DNA of 64,000 nucleotides from Cordylochernes scorpioides (GCA_030710605.1 CP092880.1:3936981-4000980), one strand, 5' to 3'. Shown: positions 1 to 10,048, numbered from the stretch's first letter. The notes: generated by a model from the letters alone, not told the origin. Made by a program: numbers and translations.

Positions 1-124
1 CACAATTTGGATTATAGATTATAAGCAGAAGGTAATAATTCTGTACTTTTATCTGAAGATCGTAACAACGCTGTTACTGAAACGTCCCACACTATTTATT
101 TATTTGGATTTGGTCTTATTACCT
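1..124 (+). repeat. HHR-like family A repeat, degenerate
   Basis: A tail-like segment (AATTTGGATTATAG) is followed by a mutated HHR-like core (CTGAAGA, hairpin, GAAACGTCC) and the usual TATTTATTTGG and GGTCTTATTACC end. Truncated by the window edge. Confidence 0.6.
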
Positions 125-130
125 TGAGTT

Positions 131-254
131 TTTATTGTCAAAATTACCATTTTTACTATTTTGACACTCTCCGGTAAGAGAACACCTCTCCCTAAAGGAC
201 ACTTTGGCTCTGCAATTAGGTGTCCTTTGCAAGGAGGTTCTACTGTATATAAAT
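131..254 (+). mobile_element. pogo-like MITE, right part
   Basis: Matches the right two thirds of the intact MITE at 7190-7367 and ends in the terminal repeat TCTACTG followed by TA. The left end is replaced by the family A repeat. Confidence 0.6.
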
Positions 255-445
255 AATTCATAAATATTATTGATTCTAATGATTTTCAATATTTAGTTGT
301 CCTATAAAAATGTTCCACTAGCAGTGAATGCTGTGATAATCATGTTGGTTTTCATTTAATGGAAAGCTTTGATCCCTTGAGAGTTGTTGAAGTGGAGAAG
401 TTGGTAACTTGTATTTAGAAATGATCAAAGAGGGTAGATCTAAAC

Positions 446-745
446 ACAAGGTAATAAGACCAAATAAATAAATAGTGTATGATGATTCGGTAACAATGTT
501 GTTATCATCATCAAACAAAAGTACTAAATGAGAGAGAAAATATCACAGCATGTTTTAAATAGTTACTCTTATCAAGTTTGTAAACAAGATAGCAGATAAG
601 AATATAGTTTTCTATAAGAATCATAAAATATTATTCTTAAATTAGAATTGGGAAAACAACCCTCTTTTTTTATACACACTTGATAACAGTAATTATTTAA
701 AACATGCTGTGATATATTTTTATTTACGGGTGCAGATAATTTGGA
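446..745 (-). repeat. HHR-like family A fold-back repeat
   Basis: The inverted core at 480-520 is degenerate. It is followed by the palindromic centre typical of long family A copies (arms with ATAACAGTAA and AACATGCTGTG). Confidence 0.55.
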
Positions 746-749
746 AGAA

Positions 750-868
750 ACATTGGTCGAACTGCTTTTCACATGTGTAGACATGTGGTGCACTTACAGT
801 AAAAGCAGTCGTTAACTTCTACCCACCATGATTATCATGGCCTGTACCACATGTACTAGGGACAATTA
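750..868 (+). mobile_element. SINE 3' fragment
   Basis: Carries the SINE tail with CACATGTG, CCATGATTATCATGG and GTACTAGGGA blocks; the tRNA-like head is absent. Confidence 0.6.
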
Positions 869-870
869 AT

Positions 871-1090
871 GATAAAGCACAATTTGGATTATAGATTATA
901 ATACAAGAAAATAAGACCTAATCCAAATAATTTATTAGTGTTTAACATTTCAACAACTGTCACCATCATCAGACAAAAGAATTTTAAAAAACGATTTTTT
1001 AAAAATTCTTTTGTCTGATGATGGTGACAATGTTGTTGCCGAAAAGTCACACACTAACAAATTATTTGGATTAGGTCTTATTTTCTTGTA
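871..1090. repeat. Family A fold-back repeat, compact palindrome
   Basis: A near-perfect inverted repeat: each arm has the tail segment, the GTAATAAGACC-type block and an HHR-like core. The right core begins CTGATGA followed by T, with paired GGTGACA and TGTTGCC, then GAAAAGTC. The centre is an A/T palindrome near 980-1010. Confidence 0.65.
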
Positions 1091-1093
1091 GGG

Positions 1094-1402
1094 ACAAAAA
1101 AAAAACGCCATATCAAGGGTAGACCTAAGTTTGACACATTCCAGAGGGATCAGGTAGAGAATATGTTCATAGAGCTAAACGCTGACTCTATTCTGGCCCC
1201 TCTCTATGAAGAGGTTGATGATGATGAAGTAGTGGCTGCGGTTCTATACCGCTCTGACAGAGAAACACTCCCCGATGCACTCTCCTATGGAAACAGGAAA
1301 ATTCTCTACGATTTCCTCGGCGATGCAATTGAGCACATTGGGGACAAAAACCCCTTTATAAGCACGGGCCTTTCCGAACTCAGGTCGGCTTTGAGCATTT
1401 GA
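1094..1402 (+). CDS. Unidentified coding fragment (GRPKFDTFQRDQ)
   Basis: An open frame from about 1094 to TGA at 1402, beginning just after an AG at a splice-acceptor-like TTTTCTTGTAG. It encodes a basic start and GRPKFDTFQRDQVENMF, then an acidic stretch EEVDDDEVVAAV and a tail TGLSELRSALSI. Codon use is less AT-rich than the surroundings. I do not recognise a family. It could be the terminal exon of a host gene on the plus strand or a transposon remnant. The block AAGTTTGACACATTCC is shared with copy B near 57310, next to the LINE fragment there, which favours a transposon link. Confidence 0.35.
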   Translation, partial: TKKKRHIKGRPKFDTFQRDQVENMFIELNADSILAPLYEEVDDDEVVAAVLYRSDRETLPDALSYGNRKILYDFLGDAIEHIGDKNPFISTGLSELRSALSI

Positions 1403-1957
1403 CATTGTTCAGACATCCCTTCAGAGAAGGCTCATGTCTGATGTTAATATATATATGTTATATTAAAATATTATTTTATCTAAAAAATTATATTTCATAG
1501 ATTCAAATACTCTGCTAAATCGACCGCCAGAGGTCACGCTTTGCATATGAAAACTCGTTGTTGTTCTTCCCCGATGGCCGGCTCAAAACTTTTGTACATT
1601 ATGTAAATAAGTTTTTCATTTTTTATTCTTACGCCTTAAGCCAGGCGGTACTTTTACCAAATTTGTTTTTCATATATATTGCTTAGCTCAAATAAAGAAA
1701 TCTCTGATCAAAACTATTTTATTATTGCCACGACTGCAGAACAATATCATAATGATACTCACGGATACCAAAATCAAGCAACAAATAATTCAATATATCA
1801 ATCTAATTCCAAAATACAACAGAAATCTCTTTTTTTTTATATAATATATATATATTTTTTTTTTCTGTATTATGACTTTAAATTTGGCACTATATAATAT
1901 TATATGAAAGATAAATAAATCAGTTTCAATCTCAAATCTCTCTCTGTAGTGACTGAC
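1403..1957. other. AT-rich intronic sequence, nothing recognised
   Basis: Poly-T/AT tracts only. An 8-bp inverted repeat (TCAGACAT and ATGTCTGA) lies just after the open frame at about 1410-1442. Confidence 0.5.
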
Positions 1958-2023
1958 CTCTGGTTTCTCCGGCATCAGTTCCATGTACTCCGCTGTGATG
2001 TCTGTCATCACCTTGAGCTCATA
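1958..2023 (-). pseudogene. PCCA: PCCA-A exon [14 protein letters not shown]
   Basis: 66 bp, same as copy B 57966-58031, GTCAGT donor. It is the last copy A exon inside the window. Confidence 0.84.
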
Positions 2024-2081
2024 CTGCGACATCCAGTAAAGTTTAAGCCAGACTTACAACATGTCAGCCAACACCACTTAC

Positions 2082-2269
2082 CTGAGTACCCAGGAAAACA
2101 ATACGGAACTTCCCACAACCATCGTGTTCCAGTAACTGGATGTCATACTTCCGTCCGTCCAGTTCAACCTCCAGGGTGGGGGCGGAGAAGGAGAGATCGG
2201 CCTGCATCTTCACCTGGTTGTCTCCCAGTGAGATCTGGTCACATACACAAGTGGGACGTCAACATCACA
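2082..2269 (-). pseudogene. PCCA: PCCA-A linker exon, broken by a 2-nt insertion
   Basis: 188 bp where copy B has 186. After the VY codons, copy A reads TATGTGACCAG and copy B TATGGCCAG. The shifted frame runs VTRSHWETTR and hits TGA. Downstream of the lesion the sequence is otherwise conserved to FLGTQ, donor GTAAGT. Confidence 0.82.
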
Positions 2270-2338
2270 CTACTCTAGCTAATAACATAGCCAGCCCCAT
2301 GGCAGACAAATACAGAATTTCTCATTGTTTACTGCTGA

Positions 2339-3003
2339 TAAGGCACAACTTGGATTATAGATTATAAACACAAGGTAATAAGACCAAATCCAAATACACC
2401 TATCCCCCGATTTACATGGTAGATACGTTCCTGAGAAAAACGTGTAAATCGGGGAATAGGTGTACACAGAAATAAAAATAAAATGCATTGACTGGTTAAA
2501 ATATGTAGTCAGCACATAAGCTCGGGATTCCTCGTGAGATGTGTACACAGCGCATGTGTTCAATCACAGTAGCATTTAGTATAGTGCGATAAAAACAAAA
2601 ACAAAAAAACTTATTTGGAAAACCGTGTAAAAGCGAAAATGTCTAACACAAGTACCATGTAAATCGAGGGATAGGTGTATATAAATAGTGTGTGACATTT
2701 CGGTAACAGCGTTGTTACCATCTTCAGACAAAAGTACTGAATGAGAAATTTTAACACAGCATGTTTTTAAATAGTTACTGTTATCTAGTGTGTAAACAAG
2801 ATAGCATATCTGAAGAAGATAGTTTTCTGAGAAACACAGAATAAAAAAAGTGAGTTTTTTCCATTTTTAATTTTAAGAATTATATTCTGTGTTTCTCAGA
2901 AAACGATCTTCTTCTTATCTGCTATCTTGTAGATATGGTAACAACGCTGTTACCGAAATGTCACACACTATTTATTTGGATTTGGTCTCATTACCTTGTG
3001 ATT
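2339..3003. repeat. HHR-like family A fold-back repeat with nested MITE
   Basis: Left and right arms are inverted copies with HHR-like cores near 2700-2740 (minus) and 2935-2975 (plus, core damaged), joined by a long hairpin (AGAAACACAGAATA and its complement). Copy B carries the orthologous element at 58340-58784 without the nested MITE. Confidence 0.68.
2397..2677. mobile_element. TA-target MITE with 25-bp inverted repeats
   Basis: It starts CACCTATCCCCCGATTTAC and ends in the inverse (24 of 25 match). It is flanked by TA on each side. An internal inverted copy of the terminus lies near 2440-2465. The orthologous site in copy B is empty. Likely Tc1/mariner or pogo class by target choice. 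Confidence 0.72.
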
Positions 3004-3140
3004 GTTTACTGCTGAAAGTGCATTACCACATTTGTTAGGTAGGTCTAGGAAGTTGAACATACACCTCAACAATATGACAACACACTACTCTAGCTGCTAA
3101 CAGAGCCAGCCCCATTGCAGACAAGTACAGAACTTCTCAT

Positions 3141-3457
3141 TGTAATATAACTCCACCTTTGCCGGTCCCAAGCCCAGATGAAAAAGGAGGAGGGGGAGCA
3201 GTAACAAGCTCACTAAAAAACCTGGGCTCAGCTGGCCCGGCTGATAGTACCCTGTAAGGGCTCCTAATCCAGGGATACAGGATGAGCATCGTTTGTATTC
3301 CATGTTAGGAGCAGCTGCACATGGCGTCTATTCCTCGTGTCAGAGGCGGCCATTTCTTTTGGAGCTTAGTCGGCCTGCCACTGAGTAGTGCTCCCAGTCT
3401 TAATGACAAAGGCAGACGCATTCTACTTCACCCTGTGTGGAGATAAGAAAGAAGAAG
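3141..3457 (+). repeat. Interspersed repeat family C (ends in AAGAAG)
   Basis: About 315 bp beginning near CTTTGCCGGTCCCAAGCC and ending GATAAGAAAGAAGAAGA. Other copies lie at 7996-8310, 51296-51600, 58933-59240 and 61216-61530. Inverted copies lie at 9435-9740 and 63190-63500. The microsatellite 3' end suggests a non-LTR or SINE origin; no coding capacity is seen. Confidence 0.65.
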
Positions 3458-3496
3458 ACTTCTTATTGTTTACTGCTGCATTACCCCATTTGTTAG

Positions 3497-3622
3497 GTGT
3501 TGTTTATCCCTAGTACACGTTGTACAGGCCATGATAATCATGATGGGTAGAAGTAGGCGACTGCTTTTGCTATAAGTGCACCATATGTCTACACATGTGA
3601 AAAGCTGTTCGACTTTGCACTT
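3497..3622 (-). mobile_element. SINE 3' fragment
   Basis: Reverse orientation; palindromic tail blocks only. The same fragment sits in copy B at about 59300-59415, so it predates the duplication. Confidence 0.55.
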
Positions 3623-3663
3623 ACAAACATACACACCTCTGATGTTATTTAAAAACATGAGAG

Positions 3664-4690
3664 TATTAGAACTATAAACAGCACCATATCAAGTCATTGC
3701 TCTGTCCCTATTTCAACTCTTACAAAGCAGAAAACAGGATAAAGAACTTTAATTCATCGTTTTCTCCTCCACTACATAATGGTGATTGATCATCGTGAGG
3801 ATATCATTGTAAGCCGGCAATGAGAGAATCTGTATAAGACTCTGTCCCTATATAACTTTTACAAAGCAGTAAGTAGGAAAAAGAACTTTAATTCATCGTT
3901 TTCTCCTCCACTACATGATGGTGATTGATCATCGTGAGGATATTGTTTCAAGCCGGCAATGAGAGAATCTGTATAAGACTGGTGTCCCTATATAACTTTT
4001 ACAAAGCAGTAAGTAGGATAAAGAACTTTAATTCATCGTTTTCTCCTCCACTACATGATGGTGATTGATTATCGTGAGGATATCGTTGTAAGCCGGCAAT
4101 GAGAGAGGAGAATCTGTATAAGACTGGTGTCCCTATATAACTTTTACAAAGCAGTAAGTAGGATAAAGAACTTTAATTCATCGTTTTCTCCTCCACTACA
4201 TGATGGTGATTGATTATCGTGAGGATATCGTTGTAAGCCGGCAATGAGAGAGGAGAATCTGTATAAGACTGGTGTCCCTATATAACTTTTACAAAGCAGT
4301 AAGTAGGATAAAGAACTTTAATTCATCGTTTTCTCCTCCACTACATGATGGTGATTGATTATCGTGAGGATATCGTTGTAAGCCGGCAATGAGAGAGGAG
4401 AATCTGTATAAGACTGGTGTCCCTATATAACTTTTACAAAGCAGTAAGTAGGATAAAGAACTTTAATTCATCGTTTTCTCCTCCACTACATGATGGTGAT
4501 TGATCATCGTGAGGATATTGTTTCAAGCCGGCAATGAGAGAATCTGTATAAGACTGGTGTCCCTATATAACTTTTACAAAGCAGTAAGTAGGATAAAGAA
4601 CTTTAATTCATCGTTTTCTCCTCCACTACATGATGGTGATTGATCATCGTGAGGATATCGTTGTAAGCCGGCAATGAGATAAGAGAGAAT
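3664..4690 (+). repeat. 143-bp tandem repeat, about 7 units
   Basis: Units begin around TGTCCCTATATAACTTTTAC and include TTTTCTCCTCCACTAC and AAGCCGGCAATGAGAG. Unit boundaries fall near 3838, 3985, 4128, 4272, 4416 and 4557. Copy B has a single unit at about 59480-59640. Confidence 0.85.
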
Positions 4691-4702
4691 CTATATAAGA
4701 CT

Positions 4703-5005
4703 TTTTTTTCCCCTAGTACACATGGTACAGGCCATGATAATCATGGTGGGTAGAAGTTAGTGACTGCTTTTACTGTAAGTGCACCACATGTCTACACATG
4801 TGAAAAGCAGTTCGACTTTGCCCTTACAAATATGCCAGTGCCCCGTTTAGTTACTTGCACTCGCTGGTGGGGTTGGACTTTTACAAGAATCGGGAGCCAT
4901 TAGAGCATTTTTTTTTTTTAACAGAAAAAAAGTGCCCAATGTGGAAAATGAACCAGGGTCGTAGCGGTTGAAAACCAACGGTTTAGACCATCCTTCCACC
5001 AACCC
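4703..5005 (-). mobile_element. tRNA-derived SINE, full length
   Basis: Minus orientation: T-rich tail at the left, tRNA-like head at the right. It is flanked by imperfect CTATATAAGAC and CTGTATAAGAT duplications. It is shared with copy B at 59642-59948, so it is older than the duplication. Confidence 0.7.
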
Positions 5006-5035
5006 CTTTCTGTATAAGATTGGTGTCTTTTATAA

Positions 5036-5562
5036 TGCAATATAATACGGCTTATGATTGTAAAACGGCATTTGAAAATTATCCCGCATTTGTTTCTTTT
5101 AAACGAAAAATCTAAATTTCACAATTCATCCTTTCATACTTCATTCCTAAGGTTAGAAATAATCATTATTTCTCTTTGAAAAATAAATTTAGATTTTTCG
5201 TTTATAAGAAACACATTGGGGGTTAGTGGAAGGATGGTCTAAACCATTGGTTTTCGACTGCTACAACCCGGGTTCGATTCCCGCATTGGGCACTTTTTTC
5301 TGATTGAAAAAAAAAAATGCTCAATTGGCCCCCGATTCTTGCAAAAGTCCAACACCACCAGCAAGTGCAAGTAACCAAGCGGTGCTCTGGCACATTTGTA
5401 AGTGCAAAGTCGAACTGCTTTTCACATGTGTAGACATGTGATGCACTTAAAGTAAAAGCAGTCGCTAACTACCCATCATGATTATCATGGCTTGTACCAT
5501 GTGTACTAGGGATAAGCAAAAAAAAACATGCAGGATAATTTTCAAATGTCACTTTACTGGTG
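5036..5562. mobile_element. Palindromic element (family E) present only in copy A
   Basis: Arms carry TTTCAAATG or CATTTGAAA blocks and AAAAATCTAAATTT inverted repeats. It interrupts the sequence GGTGTCTTTTAT that is continuous in copy B (near 59970), and that sequence is repeated at both ends. A partial copy lies at 50090-50230. A SINE is nested inside. Confidence 0.55.
5216..5526 (+). mobile_element. tRNA-derived SINE nested in family E
   Basis: Head with GGTTCGATTCCCGC (B-box-like), body CCAACACCACCAGC, tail CCATCATGATTATCATGG and an A-rich end. Confidence 0.7.
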
Positions 5563-5580
5563 TCTTTTATTACTGGTTAC

Positions 5581-5689
5581 CTTAAAAGAGGAAGGGGAGG
5601 GTCTGGAGACAGCTGGGGTGTAGGTTTGATCCCCCAGAGATACCTGGAGGTCCCAGTTGGTGATATGGGCCACATCCAACTGCTTGCAG
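5581..5689 (-). pseudogene. PCCA: PCCA-A linker exon ITNWDLQV
   Basis: 109 bp, ends SSFK, donor GTAACC; open. Confidence 0.83.
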
Positions 5690-5741
5690 CTGTCACAGAC
5701 TCAGGGACCTGCACATGAGGTATGGCAGGTTTTCAACTTAC

Positions 5742-5850
5742 TGCGCACTACCACCTTCCACAAAGTTGCGCGCCCTTAGCGTATCCTGTACAAAAAGGGC
5801 AGCAGCTATGCTAACAAGGTGGTTCTTTTCCTGGGTTGAGATGGAATGGC
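5742..5850 (-). pseudogene. PCCA: PCCA-A linker exon HSISTQEKN
   Basis: 109 bp with GCTTAG acceptor and GTAAGT donor; open and in phase. Confidence 0.83.
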
Positions 5851-6022
5851 CTAAGCACACACACACACTCAACTTTAGATCTGGGGAGGTGTACAATACA
5901 CAATCCTAATTAAAATGGCATGAAATTTCAGAATTAGACTGCTCTTGAAAAAATATATATGTACTTTTGTCTGAGAATGGTAACAACACTGTTAACAAAA
6001 CGTCACACACTATTTAGTTATT

Positions 6023-6141
6023 TATATATAATTATCCTTAGTACACGTGGTACAGGCCATGATAATCATGGAGGGTAGAAGTTGGTGACTGCTTTTTACT
6101 GTAAGTGCACCACATGTCTACAAATGTAAAAAGCAGTTTGA
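6023..6141 (-). mobile_element. SINE 3' fragment
   Basis: Inverted tail fragment abutting the next SINE head at 6145; the pair is head-to-head. Confidence 0.6.
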
Positions 6142-6144
6142 CTT

Positions 6145-6445
6145 GGGGGTCGGTGGAAGGATGGTCTGAACCATTGGTTTCGACCGCTACGACTCGGGTT
6201 CGATTCCCGCATTGGGCACTTTTTTTCTGATTTAAAAAAAAAAGCCCTAATAGCCCCCATTTCTTGCAAAAGTCCAACCCAACAGTGAGTGCAAGTAACC
6301 AAACGGGGCTCTGGCACATTTGTTAGTGCAAAGTCGAACTGCTTTTCACATGTGTAGACATGTGGTGTACTTACAGAAAAAGCAATTGCCTACTTCTACC
6401 CACCATGATTATCATGGCCTGTACCACGTGTACAAGGAATAAGCA
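6145..6445 (+). mobile_element. tRNA-derived SINE
   Basis: Complete head with GGTTCGATTCCCGC, body and palindromic tail, ending AAGGAATAAGC and A-rich sequence. Confidence 0.7.
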
Positions 6446-6545
6446 AAAAATAAATACTTTTTTTTTTTAATAAATTATTTTTCAATTTTTACTATAACCT
6501 TTTACTAAGTAATGACCAATTTTTTTTCTTTGGTCATTGAGGTAC

Positions 6546-6600
6546 AGCTTGTGCCACGCTGATGAGGGTCAACAGCCCGAAATGCATACGTGGTTAGCTT
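6546..6600 (+). ncRNA. Type I hammerhead ribozyme, family B variant
   Basis: Stem I 5' strand CCACG (6554-6558), core CTGATGA (6559-6565), stem II GGGT/GCCC with loop CAACA, then GAAA (6579-6582), palindromic stem III ATGCAT (6582-6587), cleavage residue A at 6588, and stem I 3' strand CGTGG (6589-6593). Outer stem GCT/AGC. All core positions are conserved. The UA cleavage site is allowed by the UH rule but is less common than UC. Confidence 0.8.
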
Positions 6601-6656
6601 TTCTTGATTAACCAAGAATGGTTATTTGGACAATTCTGGAATAATTAAAAATCAAC

Positions 6657-6998
6657 AACAACAAAAGCCTTTATTGAGGACCTCTTGTCCTATATAGGAT
6701 TCGCCAGTTTACAGAGTAATTGAAGAGAAGAGTACTAAGAATACAGAGAGAAACCTATATGTAGTAGGTATAGTATAGTATTTTCTACACTGTGACTATA
6801 TACAACAGCAACAACAAGCCTTTTACTGGAATCAAAGTCCCATACAGGATTCGTCATTCTAATCCTGACATAGATTATTTGCATATAAAAAATTATTTAT
6901 ATCAATTAGATTATGTATATAGCCTCCTCTTTTCTTCAGCCGTCTTCCAAAATTTGAACAACGCAAAAGCTCCAGCTCTGTTTCTCACTACCTCATAT
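6657..6998 (-). mobile_element. LINE-type 3' end inserted in the HHR repeat
   Basis: 342 bp whose reverse complement ends in a (TTG)n-type tail after AATAAAGGCTTT. It is flanked by a perfect 14-bp target duplication, AATTAAAAATCAAC, at 6643-6656 and 6999-7012. No protein match is visible. Confidence 0.6.
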
Positions 6999-7189
6999 AA
7001 TTAAAAATCAACGAGAATAGTTGATATTTATTCTGACAGATAGTGCAAGTTATCAGCTATGTTCAGTTGCACAATAAGGAGATGCCTTATTTTGTTCTTA
7101 ATTTATGCATCTTATCCCAGTACACAATATCGCATTTGTACTATTTTTTCACATTTATTAAGTGTTAAACAAGGATATAATATGCAATA

Positions 7190-7367
7190 CAGTAGAACCT
7201 CCATGAGAGGACACTCGCACTAGCGGACACCTCTCTACAAAGGACAGTTTTCATTTGCAAAATTACCATTTTTACTATTTAGTAACTCTCCGGTAAGAGG
7301 ACATCTTTCTCTAAAGGACACTTTGGCTCTGTAATTATGTGTTGTCCTTTACAGAGAGTTTCTACTG
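7190..7367 (+). mobile_element. Intact pogo-like MITE
   Basis: 178 bp with terminal inverted repeats CAGTAGAACCTCC / TTTCTACTG (imperfect) and TA on both sides. The left 70 bp (GAGAGGACACTCGCACTAGC and so on) is the parent of the 76-bp satellite units at 31.8-34.4, 39.2-42.3 and 47.1-49.0 kb. Confidence 0.8.
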
Positions 7368-7815
7368 TAATAATAGCCCATCATCTCTGTGGTGGTGGTG
7401 TCTTGTCCATGGAGCAGATCAGATTGGTCTGTGCACCCTGATCATGATACCTGCCAACTGAGGTGCTTTGTCTGTTTGGCTCCCTTGAAAGCAGTAGCAT
7501 GGAGGGTTAATTTATGATTTTGTCATCATAACCCTGTCCAGAAGTCCAACCCCTCCTTTACGTGGCAGGCAGGAGAAGCAGCACAAGACTGCCCTGTAGG
7601 TTGAAGTACGGTGTCGTGAGCCCCGAGCCGCTACGGTAACCGTGAACAGGGAACTCTGAAATGTGGCTGACTAACGAGGCAATGGCACCTCTCCTTTCCA
7701 TTATCTCTATTGCTACTATGAATGTCAAGTTGGGAGGGTCAAAATCTACTCAGTGTAATGGCCTGCCACTCCCAGAGGTAGTGTAATAACCAGGGAAGTT
7801 AGATTCAGCGCTCAC

Positions 7816-7926
7816 CTTTGAAACCAGTGGGGAAGATGTGGTTGAGGTAGTTAGTGGTGAGCTTGCCCTGGAGGAAGTCAGGCTCTGTCATGATCTCCCG
7901 GAGTAGTGGAATGTTGTGAGTCACGC
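7816..7926 (-). pseudogene. PCCA: PCCA-A exon VTHNIPLL to FKG
   Basis: 111 bp, open, same splice sites as copy B 61041-61151. Confidence 0.88.
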
Positions 7927-7927
7927 C

Positions 7928-7995
7928 TGGTCACACCGATTGTCATTTTTGTTTCTTATTCTCTTGCGTAAAGATTACACGAATTCCATGAGAGG
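7928..7995 (-). mobile_element. LINE family F 3' UTR fragment
   Basis: Minus-strand CTCATGGAATTCGTGTAATC, the end of ORF2 and 3' UTR seen in full at 11330-11541. The copy B equivalent is at about 61166-61215. Confidence 0.5.
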
Positions 7996-8310
7996 ACCTT
8001 TGCCGGTCCCAAGCCCGGATAAAAAAGGAAGGGGGGGAGCAGTAACAAGCTCACTAAAAAACCTGGGCTCAGCTGGCCCGCCTGATAGTACCCTGTAAGG
8101 GCTTCTAATCCAGTGATACAGGATGAGCAGCGTTTGTACACAATGTTAGGAGCGGCTGCACATGGCGTCTTTTCCTCATGTCAGAGGCGGCCATTTCATA
8201 TTGGAGCTAAGTCAGCCTGCCATTGAGGAGTGCTCCCAGTCTTAATGACAAAGGCAGATGCATTCTACTTCACCCAGTGTGGAGGTAAGAAAGAAGAATA
8301 AGAAGAAGAT
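7996..8310 (+). repeat. Family C repeat
   Basis: Ends GTAAGAAAGAAGAATAAGAAG. Orthologous to copy B 61216-61530. Confidence 0.6.
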
Positions 8311-8559
8311 GAATTCATGCTCCTCGAGCTTCATTTATTGTTAGTTATGTCATGGTTAGTCAAGTGTCATTTATTGTTAACAAGGACTCTCTCTCTAGAA
8401 CTTTATAATCAGTTGGTTACTTTGTCAAGGTGAAAACACATTGCCTCCTATAACCTTGTGACCACCTTGTGAAAGCAATTCTCCAAGACAAGGGAAGAGG
8501 TGACTGTTATGCATGCAACTTGGGACAAAAAGATAAAAATAAGGGCATCCTATAATTCT

Positions 8560-8790
8560 AAGACTGTATTTCTCTTCTTCTTTCTTATCTTCACTTGATC
8601 ATCTAACTCTGTATTTTATCTTCTTTTTCTTCTTTCTTATCTCCACTCAATCATCTAAGACTGGGTTCTTTTTCTCAATCATTTAAGACTATATTTTCTC
8701 TTCTTCTTTCTTATCTCCATTTGATCATCTAAGAATGGATTCTTCTTCTTTCTTATCTCCACTCAATCTCATCTTAAACTGAACTGAAGA
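8560..8790 (+). repeat. Degenerate 55-60-bp repeat (TCTTATCTCCACTCAATC)
   Basis: A few units of TTCTTTCTTATCTCCACTCA with ATCTAAGACTG. Copy B has an expanded version at 61930-62560. Confidence 0.6.
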
Positions 8791-9430
8791 TAAGAAATTT
8801 GGGCTCAAAAACCTATCAGGCCATTTATAAATTCAATTGCTAATCTATCGATAAAATTTTTAACATCAAATTTACTGGCAATGTGTTCATCTTTTTCTTC
8901 TTTCTTATCTCCACTCAATCATATTAAGGTATCAAGCTTGCAAAGCTTGTTGATTGTGTCTGTCGGGGAAGAGTAGAGCTTATCAATGGATGAGTCAATA
9001 CAGTCAATAATGTGTGGCAATGTGTTTCTTTTTAATAATATTGTAGCGAGAGAGAAGTATTTATTATTTTACACTAGTATTGACAGAGTATCATTTTTTA
9101 TGTTTATATTTTAGCACTCTGCAAACTTCCCTCATTCCTTATCTTTTGTTTATCCTTCATAGTTTGTTCTTGCCTTAAATAAATTGCTGTCTCATCCTGA
9201 AGTTTTTGTCTTCCCTAATTTTCCACGTAGCAATATCTTCAAATTGGATCCTTTCATCCAATAACTTATATAATTGCAGTACGGTCTGTAGAGATCATAT
9301 TTAATGATATTATTAAAAAGAAATGAGTTGGTAGTAAATTTAATTGTTACAAATTTTATCGAGCAGACCATGTTTAGAATACCCAGGAACAGGTGAAATC
9401 TCTTTCCATGTCCAACAGGAAGCAATGTTC
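8791..9430. other. Intronic sequence conserved with copy B, no gene recognised
   Basis: Matches copy B 62560-63190 with small indels. It contains one unit of the 85-bp repeat in reverse (near 8905-8960). No coding signal. Confidence 0.5.
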
Positions 9431-9434
9431 TTCA

Positions 9435-9740
9435 TCTTCTTCTTTCTTATCTCCACACTGGGTGAAGTAGAATGTGTCTGCCTTTGTCATTAAGACAGGG
9501 AGCACTACTCAGTGGTAGGTCGACTTAGCTCCAAAATAAATGGCCGCCTCTGACATGAGGAACAGACGCCTTGTGCAGCCGCTCCTAACATGGAGTACAA
9601 GCGCTGCTCATCCTGTATCCCTGGATTAGGAGCCCTTATAGGATACTATCAGCCGGGCCAGCTGAGCCTAGGTTTTTTAGTGAGCTTGTTACTGCTCCCC
9701 CTCCTCCTTTTTCATCCGGGATTGGGACCAGCAAGGGTGG
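9435..9740 (-). repeat. Family C repeat, inverted
   Basis: Inverted copy, orthologous to 63190-63500. An open frame starting MEYKRCSSC inside it recurs in other copies of the repeat and is not a separate gene. Confidence 0.6.
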
Positions 9741-9798
9741 AGTTTCAGGAAGCAATGTTACATGACAAGTGTCACTGGAAGGATAGAAACATGCTTAC

Positions 9799-9874
9799 CT
9801 CTGATGACATAGAGGTCCAGAGCTCTGAGCATCTTCTCCACAGCTGACTGACGAGATTCTCCGTAGCTGATGAG
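9799..9874 (-). pseudogene. PCCA: PCCA-A exon LISYGESR
   Basis: 76 bp, same as copy B 63553-63628. Confidence 0.87.
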
Positions 9875-9936
9875 CTGGTGACAGAGCCGTGTGATATCAT
9901 CTACCATGATAAATGGCACAACGATAGTTCACCTAC

Positions 9937-10005
9937 CTTACAGATCATAGGGTCGTAGTAAATGCTGATCTCCATGCCCTCCTTGATGCCACTGTCACAC
10001 CGGAT
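9937..10005 (-). pseudogene. PCCA: PCCA-A exon with SIYYDPM
   Basis: 69 bp, same as copy B 63691-63759. Confidence 0.88.
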
Positions 10006-10048
10006 CTACATTTGGAACATGGCGGAGCACTGAGGGAGAGTGACCCAC

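Larger units (their letters stand above)
6470..7165 (+). mobile_element. Family B element carrying a hammerhead ribozyme
   Basis: Contains the HHR at 6546-6600, then CTTGATTAACCAAG and AATTCTGGAATAATT, and after a nested insertion the arm CAGTTGCACAATAAGG and the end TTGTACTATTTTTTCAC. Related copies lie at 13436-13825 and 29225-29665. Confidence 0.65.

Noticed and set aside
9590..9847. [18 protein letters not shown] peptide recurring in several places
   Set aside because: Lies in interspersed repeat family C; copies are frame-broken at many sites and show no selection on the frame.
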